A stretch of DNA of 64,000 bases from NCBI GenBank assembly GCA_946486375.1, contig CAMLTW010000010.1:1-64000 (forward strand), given 5' to 3'. The stretch comes from an uncultured Rikenellaceae bacterium (GTDB lineage: Bacteria > Bacteroidota > Bacteroidia > Bacteroidales > Rikenellaceae). The translations under genes and the position numbers were made by a program. The notes below the pieces were generated by a model. The model had not been told where the DNA came from. It saw only the letters and a list, made by a program, of their open reading frames with translations, and did no database searches. Below are positions 17,557-25,052 of the stretch, in pieces. Numbering within the stretch: the stretch's first letter is position 1; every line of letters starts with the position of its first letter.

Positions 17557-17606
17557 ACATTTTAAGGCTCCCGGTTCGAACATCCGCAGGAATCGTCCTG
17601 CATCCG

Positions 17607-17644
17607 CTGAAAGGAGACGTCTTCGGGAAGACGTCTCCTTTCAG
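17607..17644. terminator. perfect 18-bp hairpin overlapping a stop codon
   Basis: Bases 17607-17624 pair perfectly with 17627-17644 around GG. The last four bases of the right arm lie inside the stop region of the convergent FemAB-like gene (stop at 17641-17643). It can terminate transcription from both sides. Confidence 0.8.
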
Positions 17645-18681
17645 GTATTCCCCGAGAGCCGCGACAATACGGCGGAAGTTTCCGCGACGAACGTCCAGGC
17701 CGGAAGGCTGTGCGCTCCGAACTTGTGTTTGGCCACGGCATGGGTCACCCCCATATCGATGCGCCGTATTCCCTTCCGGATGGCATCTCCCACCGAAGCG
17801 AGGGTCAGGTTGTGCCACAAAAACAGTTCGTCGATCTTCCGGAACCCGATGTATTGGTGCACGCAGCTTTCCGCTCCGTAGAGCAGGAGCATGAATCCCA
17901 GATATTCTCCGCTGCACCGATCCATCACAACGACCATGACCGCATCCCGTCCGAACGCCTCCTTGACCCGGTAAAAATAATCCGGCGGATAGGGAGCCGC
18001 CGCATACTCCGATGCGCGGGCGCACACTTCCAGATAAAGCGGATAAAGCTCGTCCAAGAGGGGCAGGTAATCCTCCACGGTCACGGTTTCATATCGCTGC
18101 GGATCGAGTGCCGCACGGTATTGCGCGAGTTGATAGCGGTATTTATACTTTAACGTGGAAACGTACTCTTCCAACGTTCCGCAAGCCTGCGGAACTGTCA
18201 GTTGAGACACGTCCAGCACCCGCACGGCCCGAAACCCGAACTCGTCGAAAGCAGACCGGGCGGACGGCGTTTCCTCCCCGATGAAATCCCGGTACACCAC
18301 GACATCGAACTTCCATCCAGAACCGGCGATCTCCGTCAGCGATTCCCGCAGGAAATCCCGCATCGACATCCGCGTCGGGTCGTACCAGAAATGGCATCCG
18401 GTGGTTTCCGGGGTTCCGGTCGCCGCCGTGCGGAAAACCTTCCCGTCCAATCCTTCCACACCGAAAAAAGGAGTATCCTCGCCGAGCATCGCCATGAACA
18501 GCGCCGCCGGCTCGCCGCCTTCCGTTTTCAGGAAATACCGGAACCCGTTCCGGGGGAACATCTCCTCGGCTACCCGGAACAACCGGCTGTCCAGGCAAGC
18601 CCGTCCCCGGCCGACCGTGGCATCCCATATGCCCGCAGGCAAATCGTTTATCGTATCGGCTTTTATCCACATGCCACACAT
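17641..18681 (-). CDS. FemAB/GNAT-like acyltransferase
   Basis: The 346-residue protein has two weak GNAT-like halves. The C-terminal half resembles Acetyltransf_6/FemAB-type proteins: SGEYLGFMLLLYGAESCVHQYIGF, then LFLWHNLTLASVGDAIRKGIRRIDMG, the usual acyl-donor-binding region. Family members transfer amino acids from aminoacyl-tRNA to peptidoglycan precursors or acyl groups to envelope molecules; which applies here is not known. It is divergent from the GNAT gene at 18743. The start could be MCG (18681) or MWI (18672). Confidence 0.7.
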   Translation of the reverse strand: MCGMWIKADTINDLPAGIWDATVGRGRACLDSRLFRVAEEMFPRNGFRYFLKTEGGEPAALFMAMLGEDTPFFGVEGLDGKVFRTAATGTPETTGCHFWYDPTRMSMRDFLRESLTEIAGSGWKFDVVVYRDFIGEETPSARSAFDEFGFRAVRVLDVSQLTVPQACGTLEEYVSTLKYKYRYQLAQYRAALDPQRYETVTVEDYLPLLDELYPLYLEVCARASEYAAAPYPPDYFYRVKEAFGRDAVMVVVMDRCSGEYLGFMLLLYGAESCVHQYIGFRKIDELFLWHNLTLASVGDAIRKGIRRIDMGVTHAVAKHKFGAHSLPAWTFVAETSAVLSRLSGNT

Positions 18682-18718
18682 GCACCTTTATATTCTACCT
18701 CCGTCCCGTAAAAAAACA

Positions 18719-18726
18719 TACTTTTG
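18719..18726 (+). promoter_or_regulatory. Bacteroidetes -7 element TACTTTTG (GNAT gene)
   Basis: Exact TAnnTTTG, 16 bases before the ATG at 18743. This fixes the start of the GNAT gene, because the longer open frame from 18281 would begin far upstream of the promoter and inside the divergent gene. Confidence 0.65.
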
Positions 18727-18742
18727 GCAAAATTTCAAAACG

Positions 18743-19261
18743 ATGCTCCGTTTTACCGCATACCGTCATCCGGAACACGACGAATTTCTCAGAACCGCCT
18801 TCCGCGAAGCCTTTCCCGGCTACCTGCCGCAGGAAATGGATCGCTGCATCGCCCTGCTCCGGGCAGGGATGCTCCGCTGTACGCTGCCCTGCCGGGAGGA
18901 ACTTCCCGTAGGGTTCATCATCTATAAGGAATATCCCGCCTTTTTCTACTGCGAATACATCGCCATCGCCGCCGCCCACCGGGGCCGCCGCTATTCCACC
19001 CTGCTGCTCCAGCACGTTATGGAACAGAAAGACAAGCAATGGGTGTTTGAAGTGGAAACCACCCATCAGTATAACCTTCGGGCGCCCCGCATCAAACTGT
19101 TCAAGGACTGCGGCTGCACGGAAGACCGCTTCCGATACGACATGCCGCGCGTGGAGCAGATTCATCCCGGCACCCGTTACAACCTCTGGTCGCGCTATCC
19201 GATGAACGAGGAAGAGTTCCGGGAAGTGTACGATACGCTCAGAAGCGATCCGGATTTCTGA
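18743..19261 (+). CDS. GNAT family N-acetyltransferase
   Basis: The 172-residue protein fits a single GNAT domain. The strand PVGFIIYKEYPAFFYCEYIAI leads into the acetyl-CoA loop AAHRGRRYSTLLLQHVMEQ (R-G-x-x-x-S variant of the Q/RxxGxG/A motif), then EVETTH and a C-terminal YNLWSRYPM. The acceptor is unknown. Its last 23 bases overlap the 3' end of the convergent DUF2156 gene. The same two families are frequently adjacent in Bacteroidetes, which suggests a joint role. Confidence 0.82.
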   Translation: MLRFTAYRHPEHDEFLRTAFREAFPGYLPQEMDRCIALLRAGMLRCTLPCREELPVGFIIYKEYPAFFYCEYIAIAAAHRGRRYSTLLLQHVMEQKDKQWVFEVETTHQYNLRAPRIKLFKDCGCTEDRFRYDMPRVEQIHPGTRYNLWSRYPMNEEEFREVYDTLRSDPDF

Positions 19262-20120
19262 CCCCTTCATAAAGTTCCAGCAACCGGAACGGCTGATAGG
19301 ACAACTTGTTTTTCCGCAGCCCTTCGATGCCGAGGTCTTCCGCCAGATTGACATACCGGTAGGCGGGATGAACCGAGAAAAACTCCTGGTACAGGAGCGG
19401 TATCAGTCCCTTCATCCGGTGGTCGCCGCGAAGGAAAAGACCGGCAGCCGTTTGCCCGTCTTCCGAGGGAGCACACACGAAAAGGGCGGAAATCCGCCCA
19501 TCCACCCGCAGCAGGCCGCCGTCGAGCCGCAACCGGCCGAATTCCCGCAGGGCCGTTTTCAGAGCCTCGTTGTCCGCCTCGAAACTCTCGTTTCCGTCGA
19601 ACATCTCCGCAAAGGCCAGACACTCTTTTCTGTTCTCGGGCTCTATGTTTTCGTATTTCCAGGCGTAATTCTTTTTCGCGTAATTCACGAAATTCCGCTT
19701 CGGTTGGAGGGCCGTTCCCCGATAAGTGACGAACTTTTCCGTCTCGTAAATGTATTCGGCATGATCCCGGACGTTCCGAAAGAGAAACAGACCCGACAGC
19801 TCCCGTTCGAGCCGTTCTTTGGCCCCTTCGGGCACTTTCGTCAGCAGAAAAGGAACGCCTTCCGCTTCGGATCGGGCCGCCAGCGACCGGACGACGGCCA
19901 CGGCATCCCCCTGCCCGAACGGAAAAAAATAGCGAGGCACTTCCCCATCCCACGCACGGACAACCAGCACGCCATCAAGCAATGCATACTCCAGTCGCAG
20001 CACTTCCCGCCACAGGTAAAACGCCTCGAAGCAACCGATCAGTTGAGGCGAAGGGGTTTCCCCCAGTTTTTCCCTGAAAAGGGAAGCGTCTGCCGCCGTA
20101 ATCTCTCTGAAGCCCGTCAT
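19239..20120 (-). CDS. DUF2156 (phosphatidylglycerol lysyltransferase-like) protein
   Basis: The 293-residue protein has the tandem GNAT fold of DUF2156, the catalytic part of MprF-type aminoacyl lipid synthases, but lacks MprF's membrane domain. Typical segments are FREITAADASLFR, PRYFFPFG, KFVTYRGTALQPKRNFVNYAKKNY (given in part), and VNLAEDLGIEGLRKNKLSYQP at the end. The start at 20120 follows a consensus promoter on the minus strand. It may modify a lipid or peptide with an amino acid; no acceptor can be named from sequence. Confidence 0.82.
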   Translation of the reverse strand: MTGFREITAADASLFREKLGETPSPQLIGCFEAFYLWREVLRLEYALLDGVLVVRAWDGEVPRYFFPFGQGDAVAVVRSLAARSEAEGVPFLLTKVPEGAKERLERELSGLFLFRNVRDHAEYIYETEKFVTYRGTALQPKRNFVNYAKKNYAWKYENIEPENRKECLAFAEMFDGNESFEADNEALKTALREFGRLRLDGGLLRVDGRISALFVCAPSEDGQTAAGLFLRGDHRMKGLIPLLYQEFFSVHPAYRYVNLAEDLGIEGLRKNKLSYQPFRLLELYEGVRNPDRF

Positions 20121-20153
20121 ATCTCCGGAACCGCTCCTTTGTAAATTCACGGA

Positions 20154-20161
20154 CAAAAATA
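20154..20161 (-). promoter_or_regulatory. Bacteroidetes -7 element TATTTTTG (DUF2156 gene)
   Basis: Exact TAnnTTTG on the minus strand, 34 bases before the ATG at 20120. It is back to back with the element of the plus-strand carboxynorspermidine dehydrogenase gene 22 bases away. Confidence 0.65.
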
Positions 20162-20182
20162 CGGAGAAATGTTTAAAATCAT

Positions 20183-20190
20183 TAAATTTG
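20183..20190 (+). promoter_or_regulatory. Bacteroidetes -7 element TAAATTTG (polyamine genes)
   Basis: Exact TAnnTTTG, 45 bases before the ATG at 20236, expected to drive the two polyamine genes. Confidence 0.65.
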
Positions 20191-20235
20191 TAGTTTTGAA
20201 ACCAGTTTTCATCAACTCGTAAACGTATTTCATTC

Positions 20236-21429
20236 ATGGGTAAAATTTTAATTATCGGAGCCGGAGGTGTCGGAACGGTCGTCGCCCACAAAGCGGCGCA
20301 AAATCCGGCGGTTTTCACCGAAATCATGCTGGCCAGCCGGACGAAGGCCAAATGCGACGCCATCGCCGCAGCCGTGGGGGGAAACCGGATCAAAACGGCG
20401 CAGGTCGATGCGGACAATGTCGGCGAACTGGTCGAATTGATGAATTCCTTCAAACCGGATCTCGTCATCAACGTGGCACTCCCCTATCAGGATCTGACCA
20501 TCATGGACGCCTGTCTGGAATGCGGAGTGAACTATCTGGACACTGCAAATTATGAGCCACGCGACGAAGCCAAGTTCGAATACAAATGGCAGTGGGCCTA
20601 TCGGGACAAGTTCGAAAAAGCAGGTCTGACGGCCATCCTCGGTTGCGGCTTCGACCCCGGGGTAACGAGCGTTTTCACCGCCTATGCGGCCAAGCACCAT
20701 TTCGATGAAATGCACTACCTCGACATCGTGGACTGCAACGCCGGCGACCACGGAAAGGCATTCGCCACCAATTTCAACCCGGAAATCAACATCCGCGAGG
20801 TGACCCAGAAAGGGCGCTACTGGGAAAACGGGAAATGGGTGACGACCGAACCGCACGAAATCCACAAGCCGCTGACTTATCCCTGCATCGGCCCGAAAGA
20901 ATCCTACGTGATTTACCACGAAGAGCTCGAATCCCTGGTCAAAAACTATCCGACCCTGAAACGGGCCCGGTTCTGGATGACCTTCGGACAGGAATACCTG
21001 ACCCACCTGCGGGTCATTCAGAACATCGGGATGGCACGCATCGACCCCATCCTGTACAACGGGGTGGAAATCGTCCCCATCCAGTTCCTGAAAGCGGTGC
21101 TTCCCGATCCCGGCGAACTGGGAGAGAACTATACCGGAGAAACCTCCATCGGCTGCCGTATCCGGGGAATCAAGGACGGCAAAGAACGCACCTATTATAT
21201 CTACAACAACTGCAGCCACCAGGCGGCTTACCGGGAAACCGGCGCACAGGGCGTCAGCTACACCACCGGAGTTCCGGCCACGGTGGGAGCGATGATGTTC
21301 ATGCAGGGCCTGTGGAAAAAACAGGGCGTGTTCAACGTGGAAGAATTCGATCCCGATCCGTTCCTGTCCGAGCTGGCCAAACAGGGGCTGCCGTGGACGG
21401 AGCTGTTCGACGTCGATCTGGAAGTGTGA
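20236..21429 (+). CDS. carboxynorspermidine/carboxyspermidine dehydrogenase
   Basis: The 397-residue saccharopine-dehydrogenase-family enzyme reductively condenses aspartate semialdehyde with a diamine to give carboxy(nor)spermidine. The Rossmann loop ILIIGAGGVGTVVAHKAA is at residues 4-21. VNVALPYQDLTIMDAC, GCGFDPGVTSVF and GVSYTTGVPATVGAMMF are hallmark segments of this branch. The gene for the matching decarboxylase starts 4 bases after its stop, which settles the assignment over true saccharopine dehydrogenase. In Bacteroidales this route makes spermidine without SAM decarboxylase. Confidence 0.93.
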   Translation: MGKILIIGAGGVGTVVAHKAAQNPAVFTEIMLASRTKAKCDAIAAAVGGNRIKTAQVDADNVGELVELMNSFKPDLVINVALPYQDLTIMDACLECGVNYLDTANYEPRDEAKFEYKWQWAYRDKFEKAGLTAILGCGFDPGVTSVFTAYAAKHHFDEMHYLDIVDCNAGDHGKAFATNFNPEINIREVTQKGRYWENGKWVTTEPHEIHKPLTYPCIGPKESYVIYHEELESLVKNYPTLKRARFWMTFGQEYLTHLRVIQNIGMARIDPILYNGVEIVPIQFLKAVLPDPGELGENYTGETSIGCRIRGIKDGKERTYYIYNNCSHQAAYRETGAQGVSYTTGVPATVGAMMFMQGLWKKQGVFNVEEFDPDPFLSELAKQGLPWTELFDVDLEV

Positions 21430-21433
21430 CCCG

Positions 21434-22570
21434 ATGGACTACGGACAGATACCTTCCCCCTGTTATGTCATCGACGAGGTTGCGCTCCGGCGCAACCTCG
21501 CGTCGATCCGGGACGTGCGCGACCGTTCGGGCGCGGAAATTATTCTGGCACTGAAAGCGTTCGCCGGCTGGGGCGTGTTCCCGATCATCCGGGAATACAT
21601 TCCCTACACGACGGCCAGTTCGGTCAACGAAGCGCGGCTGGCCTTCGAGGAAATGGGCACCTTCACCCACACCTATGCCCCGGCCTACACCGATCGGGAT
21701 TTTAGGGAACTGCTGAAATACAGCAGCCACATCACGTTCAATTCCCTGAACCAGTACGAACGGTTCCGGGAAAACGTCCGTGCTTTTCCTCGGGAAATTT
21801 CCTGCGGGTTGCGGATCAATCCCGAATATTCGGAAGTGGAAACGGGACTTTACAATCCCTGTTCTCCCGGTTCCCGGCTGGGCATCACGGAGGACAAACT
21901 GCGGGAAGGGCTTCCGGAAGGCATCGAGGGGCTTCATTTCCATACCCTCTGCGAATCGGATTCGTATGCGCTGGAAAAAACGCTGAAGGCGGTGGAGGAA
22001 AAATTCGGCCACCTGTTCCCGCGGCTGAAATGGCTGAACATGGGAGGCGGTCACCTCATGACCCGCAAAGACTACGACACGGAACACCTCGTCGGTCTCT
22101 TACGGAATTTCAAAGCAAAATACCCGCACCTGCAACTGATCCTGGAACCGGGAAGCGCCTTTACCTGGCAAACGGGCGTACTCGTAGCCACGGTGGAAGA
22201 CATCGTCGAAAGCGGAGGCCTCCGGACGGCGATGCTCGACGTTTCTTTCGCCTGCCACATGCCCGACTGTCTGGAAATGCCTTACAAACCGTCCATCGTC
22301 GGAGCGACGGACCCTGTGCCGGGCAAACCGGTCTACCGGATGGGGGGAAACAGCTGTCTGGCCGGAGACTTTTGCGGCGATTGGTCGTTCGAGCGGGAGT
22401 TGAAAACAGGCGACCGGATCGTCTTCGAAGACATGATTCACTATACGATGGTAAAGACAACGACGTTCAACGGTGTGGCTCATCCTTCCATCGGACTGTG
22501 GAGCGCGGACGGAAAATTCCGCCTGTTGCGGAAATTCGGATACGAAGATTTCAAAGCGAAACTTTCCTGA
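21434..22570 (+). CDS. nspC: carboxynorspermidine decarboxylase
   Basis: The 378-residue enzyme is a fold-III PLP decarboxylase (alanine racemase barrel plus beta domain) that removes CO2 from carboxy(nor)spermidine, the last step of the pathway. The PLP lysine is in LALKAFAG (Lys41). LHFHTLCESDSYALE and the glycine loop LNMGGGHLMTR bind the phosphate, and the second-site cysteine loop GNSCLAGD supplies the partner active-site residues across the dimer. It is closely linked to the dehydrogenase and followed by a terminator. Confidence 0.95.
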   Translation: MDYGQIPSPCYVIDEVALRRNLASIRDVRDRSGAEIILALKAFAGWGVFPIIREYIPYTTASSVNEARLAFEEMGTFTHTYAPAYTDRDFRELLKYSSHITFNSLNQYERFRENVRAFPREISCGLRINPEYSEVETGLYNPCSPGSRLGITEDKLREGLPEGIEGLHFHTLCESDSYALEKTLKAVEEKFGHLFPRLKWLNMGGGHLMTRKDYDTEHLVGLLRNFKAKYPHLQLILEPGSAFTWQTGVLVATVEDIVESGGLRTAMLDVSFACHMPDCLEMPYKPSIVGATDPVPGKPVYRMGGNSCLAGDFCGDWSFERELKTGDRIVFEDMIHYTMVKTTTFNGVAHPSIGLWSADGKFRLLRKFGYEDFKAKLS

Positions 22571-22631
22571 ACGGAATTTCAAAAACGAAAAGGTTTCGTC
22601 TCCATCTGCCTATGGCCGGAAAGCGAACCGG

Positions 22632-22660
22632 AAGCAGGGATTTTCCCTGCTTTTGTTTTT
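22632..22660 (+). terminator. intrinsic terminator after nspC
   Basis: A 9-bp stem (22632-22640 with 22644-22652) with a TTT loop is followed by TT-G-TTTTT on the plus strand. Confidence 0.85.
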
Positions 22661-22721
22661 CATGGTCGTGCCCGTTCGGAATTCTTTTTCTGTAAAAACC
22701 CCTTTCCCGGAACAAAGATGC

Positions 22722-23729
22722 CTATTCCATACCCAACAAAAACGCCATCGTATCCACCCCGTCCGGATAATCCCACAGTTCGGGTTGTTGCGTCCTGCCG
22801 AAAAGCACTCCGCGCGGATGAGAGACCCGCGAAGAAACCACGCATTGAATCCCTTCATCGTTGAAACGAAGCCATGCTTCGACCTCGTCTCTTTCCCGGT
22901 AGCGGGTGTAAACGATATCGGGCAACGCCTCCGAGAAACCCGTACTTTCCCGGAGCGTAAAAAAACCGCCGTCCTGAAATTCCGTTCCCCGCATCCGGAG
23001 CAAAGCCCGGTGGTGTCGGTAAGCGTTCCGGTAACCCGGATGCGAAACCTTCGCTCCGCATAGTGCCCCGAACAGCCTTTCCACGTCGTAACCTTCCGGA
23101 ACGAAAACCCGGCTGACGTTGCGGCATCCCATACCGAAGTAGGAAAATACGTCGCGGGCGAGCGCATCCAGTTCTTCCGCCGTTTCCGCTCCGGAAAGCA
23201 CGGCGACACTCGTTCGGTTCCGCCGCAACAGATGGGGAATTTTTCCGTAGCGGCTGACGAAGTAACGATTGGCGTTGTCGCTTCCCGTGGCAATGACCGC
23301 GTCGAGCGGGGAATCGTCCTCCAAAGGGAAAACCGGAAGCTCCGGCCATGCTTCACGCAATAATTCCGTGACATATTCCGTCAGCATCCGATCTTTGGAA
23401 GAAGGCTTGACCAAACAGCGGTGGCCGCTCACCAGCACGCAAAGCAAATCGAAAAAGCCCACCAGCGGAATGTTTCCCGCCATAATCACCCCGATGTTCC
23501 GGGGAACCGTCACCGGTCCCGTCGGATATTTCGAGAGCCACGTTTCCAACCGGGAGGCATCGAGCATCCGGCACCGCACGGTATCCAACGCCGAACGGAT
23601 GTTCTCCGCCGTGAACCAGCCGTTTTCGGTCGTTGCCCGCTTCACAACGCTCCGGAACGCGGAATCATTTTCCGTCAGGATTTCGCCCAGCTTATCTCCG
23701 AGCCGAATAAAGGGAACCGTTCGATACAT
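22722..23729 (-). CDS. LuxC-type acyl-CoA reductase
   Basis: The 335-residue protein belongs to the LuxC/acyl-CoA reductase branch of the aldehyde dehydrogenase superfamily, which reduces acyl-CoA or acyl-enzyme to aldehyde with NADPH. VPRNIGVIMAGNIPLVGFFD, LVKPSSKD, ATGSDNANRYF and the catalytic-Cys region FSYFGMGCRNVSRVFVP are visible. It lacks the linked LuxE/LuxD genes of luminescent bacteria. Stand-alone LuxC-like proteins are widespread in Bacteroidetes, with substrate unknown. It is divergent from kdsB, each with a consensus -7 box. Confidence 0.85.
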   Translation of the reverse strand: MYRTVPFIRLGDKLGEILTENDSAFRSVVKRATTENGWFTAENIRSALDTVRCRMLDASRLETWLSKYPTGPVTVPRNIGVIMAGNIPLVGFFDLLCVLVSGHRCLVKPSSKDRMLTEYVTELLREAWPELPVFPLEDDSPLDAVIATGSDNANRYFVSRYGKIPHLLRRNRTSVAVLSGAETAEELDALARDVFSYFGMGCRNVSRVFVPEGYDVERLFGALCGAKVSHPGYRNAYRHHRALLRMRGTEFQDGGFFTLRESTGFSEALPDIVYTRYRERDEVEAWLRFNDEGIQCVVSSRVSHPRGVLFGRTQQPELWDYPDGVDTMAFLLGME

Positions 23730-23746
23730 TTTTCTTCCGTTTCCGG

Positions 23747-23754
23747 CAAAATTA
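23747..23754 (-). promoter_or_regulatory. Bacteroidetes -7 element TAATTTTG (luxC-like gene)
   Basis: Exact TAnnTTTG on the minus strand, 18 bases before the ATG at 23729. Confidence 0.6.
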
Positions 23755-23766
23755 GCAAAACCGTGC

Positions 23767-23774
23767 TATCTTTG
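23767..23774 (+). promoter_or_regulatory. Bacteroidetes -7 element TATCTTTG (kdsB)
   Basis: Exact TAnnTTTG, 19 bases before the kdsB ATG at 23794, again back to back with a minus-strand element. Confidence 0.65.
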
Positions 23775-23793
23775 TTTTATAAACCGAAATGAA

Positions 23794-24558
23794 ATGAAGT
23801 TCCTTGCACTCATACCCGCCCGTTACGCCTCCTCCCGGTTCCCGGGAAAACCGCTGACGGACATCCTCGGCAAACCCATGATCCAACACGTTTACGAACG
23901 GGCGGCGGCCATCTTCGAAGACTGCTACGTCGCTACGGACGACGAGCGGATCGCACAGGCCGTTACGAAGTTCGGGGGACGGGCGGTCATGACTTCCGAC
24001 ACGCATCGGAGCGGCACCGACCGTTGCCGGGAAGCGCTCGACCGTGTGGAAAAAGAAACCGGCAAAACCTTCGATGTCACGGTCAATATCCAGGGGGACG
24101 AACCGTTTCTCGACCCGGAACAGCTCCGGCAGCTTTGCGCCTGTTTTCTGGACGCTTCGACCGATATCGCCACGCTGGTAAAACCTTTCTCGAAACAGGA
24201 GAATATTTTCAATCCCAATTCGCCGAAGGTCGTGCTTTCGACCGACGGCTATGCCCTTTATTTCAGCCGGTCGGTCATCCCTTACCTGCGGGGAATGGAA
24301 AATCCCGAAAAATGGCAGGCGAAGCACCGTTATTTCAAACACATCGGATTGTACGCCTACCGGTCGGAAGTTCTGCGGGCGATCACGGCACTTCCTCCCG
24401 GAATGCTGGAACAGGCCGAATCGCTGGAACAGCTCCGCTGGCTGGAAAACGGTTACCGGGTCAAGGCAGCCGTGACCGACAAGGAGAATTACGCCGTCGA
24501 TACCCCGGAAGACCTGGAACGCATATGCGAATTGTACGGACGCAAAACGGTCAGATAA
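23794..24558 (+). CDS. kdsB: CMP-Kdo synthetase
   Basis: The 254-residue cytosolic enzyme activates Kdo with CTP for lipid A inner-core assembly. The nucleotide-binding start LIPARYASSRFPGKPL is intact, as are VATDDERI, MTSDTHRSGTDRC and VNIQGDEPF. C-terminal HIGLYAYR and AVDTPEDLE are typical. Of two in-frame or near ATGs, the one at 23794 gives the canonical MKFLALIPAR; the ATG at 23789 is in another frame. Confidence 0.95.
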   Translation: MKFLALIPARYASSRFPGKPLTDILGKPMIQHVYERAAAIFEDCYVATDDERIAQAVTKFGGRAVMTSDTHRSGTDRCREALDRVEKETGKTFDVTVNIQGDEPFLDPEQLRQLCACFLDASTDIATLVKPFSKQENIFNPNSPKVVLSTDGYALYFSRSVIPYLRGMENPEKWQAKHRYFKHIGLYAYRSEVLRAITALPPGMLEQAESLEQLRWLENGYRVKAAVTDKENYAVDTPEDLERICELYGRKTVR

Positions 24559-24656
24559 ACCCGGAAGGCGGTGACGGCAGCTGTATCCGTTACCAGTTTT
24601 TCACCTCCGCGATCCTCTTTCGCACAGCGAAAAGGGATGTTTTATGTCGGATATTT

Positions 24657-24690
24657 CTTTCCGAGCGGCGGTTCGTGGTCGGAAAGTTTT
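24657..24690 (+). terminator. probable terminator after kdsB
   Basis: An 8-bp stem (24657-24664 with 24679-24686) with a 14-base GC-rich loop is followed by TTTT. The large loop makes it weaker than the others in the window. Confidence 0.5.
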
Positions 24691-24937
24691 CTGTTCTAAA
24701 TTATCCGGTCCGACCGAGGGAAGACATCTTCCGGTAAAACATCCGGTCGGGAAATAGGGGCACCCGAGCGAAAACCGCAAAGACAGGCGTCGGAACGAAT
24801 CTTTGCACTCCCGACGGAACCTCAGCCTAAAAATATTATTTACCATACCCTTACACGGACAGCGATCGGCCGGAAAACAAAAAGCATCCGTTTCCCGGAT
24901 TCGGGCATTTTAATTGCATAAAAAGAAACCCGGCCTG

Positions 24938-24967
24938 TTGGGGTTTATGAAAAATACGCTATATTTG
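24938..24967 (+). promoter_or_regulatory. rho promoter: TTG, 19-base spacer, TATATTTG
   Basis: The -33-type TTG at 24938-24940 and the exact -7 box TATATTTG at 24960-24967 are 19 bases apart, the expected spacing of a Bacteroidetes housekeeping promoter. It is the best full match in the window. Confidence 0.7.
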
Positions 24968-25052
24968 CATCATCAATAACGAATTGTATCTGATGCAGAG
25001 GTCATTTCCGACCCCTTTTTATCATCACCACAAAACATAACATGATTTTCGA

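Larger units (their letters stand above)
24559..25052. other. long intergenic region between kdsB and rho
   Basis: These 494 bases contain no gene I can support. They hold a probable kdsB terminator (24657-24690), a GC inverted repeat near 24709-24754, a GCAAAG/CTTTGC inverted pair near 24779-24807, the rho promoter (24938-24967) and a rho leader of about 80 bases. Confidence 0.7.

Noticed and set aside
20236-21429. Annotation as saccharopine dehydrogenase of lysine metabolism
   Set aside because: It is linked by a 4-base gap to nspC, and family segments match carboxynorspermidine dehydrogenase.
24709-24754. GC inverted repeat downstream of kdsB as a terminator
   Set aside because: The arms are short, the loop is long and no T tract follows.
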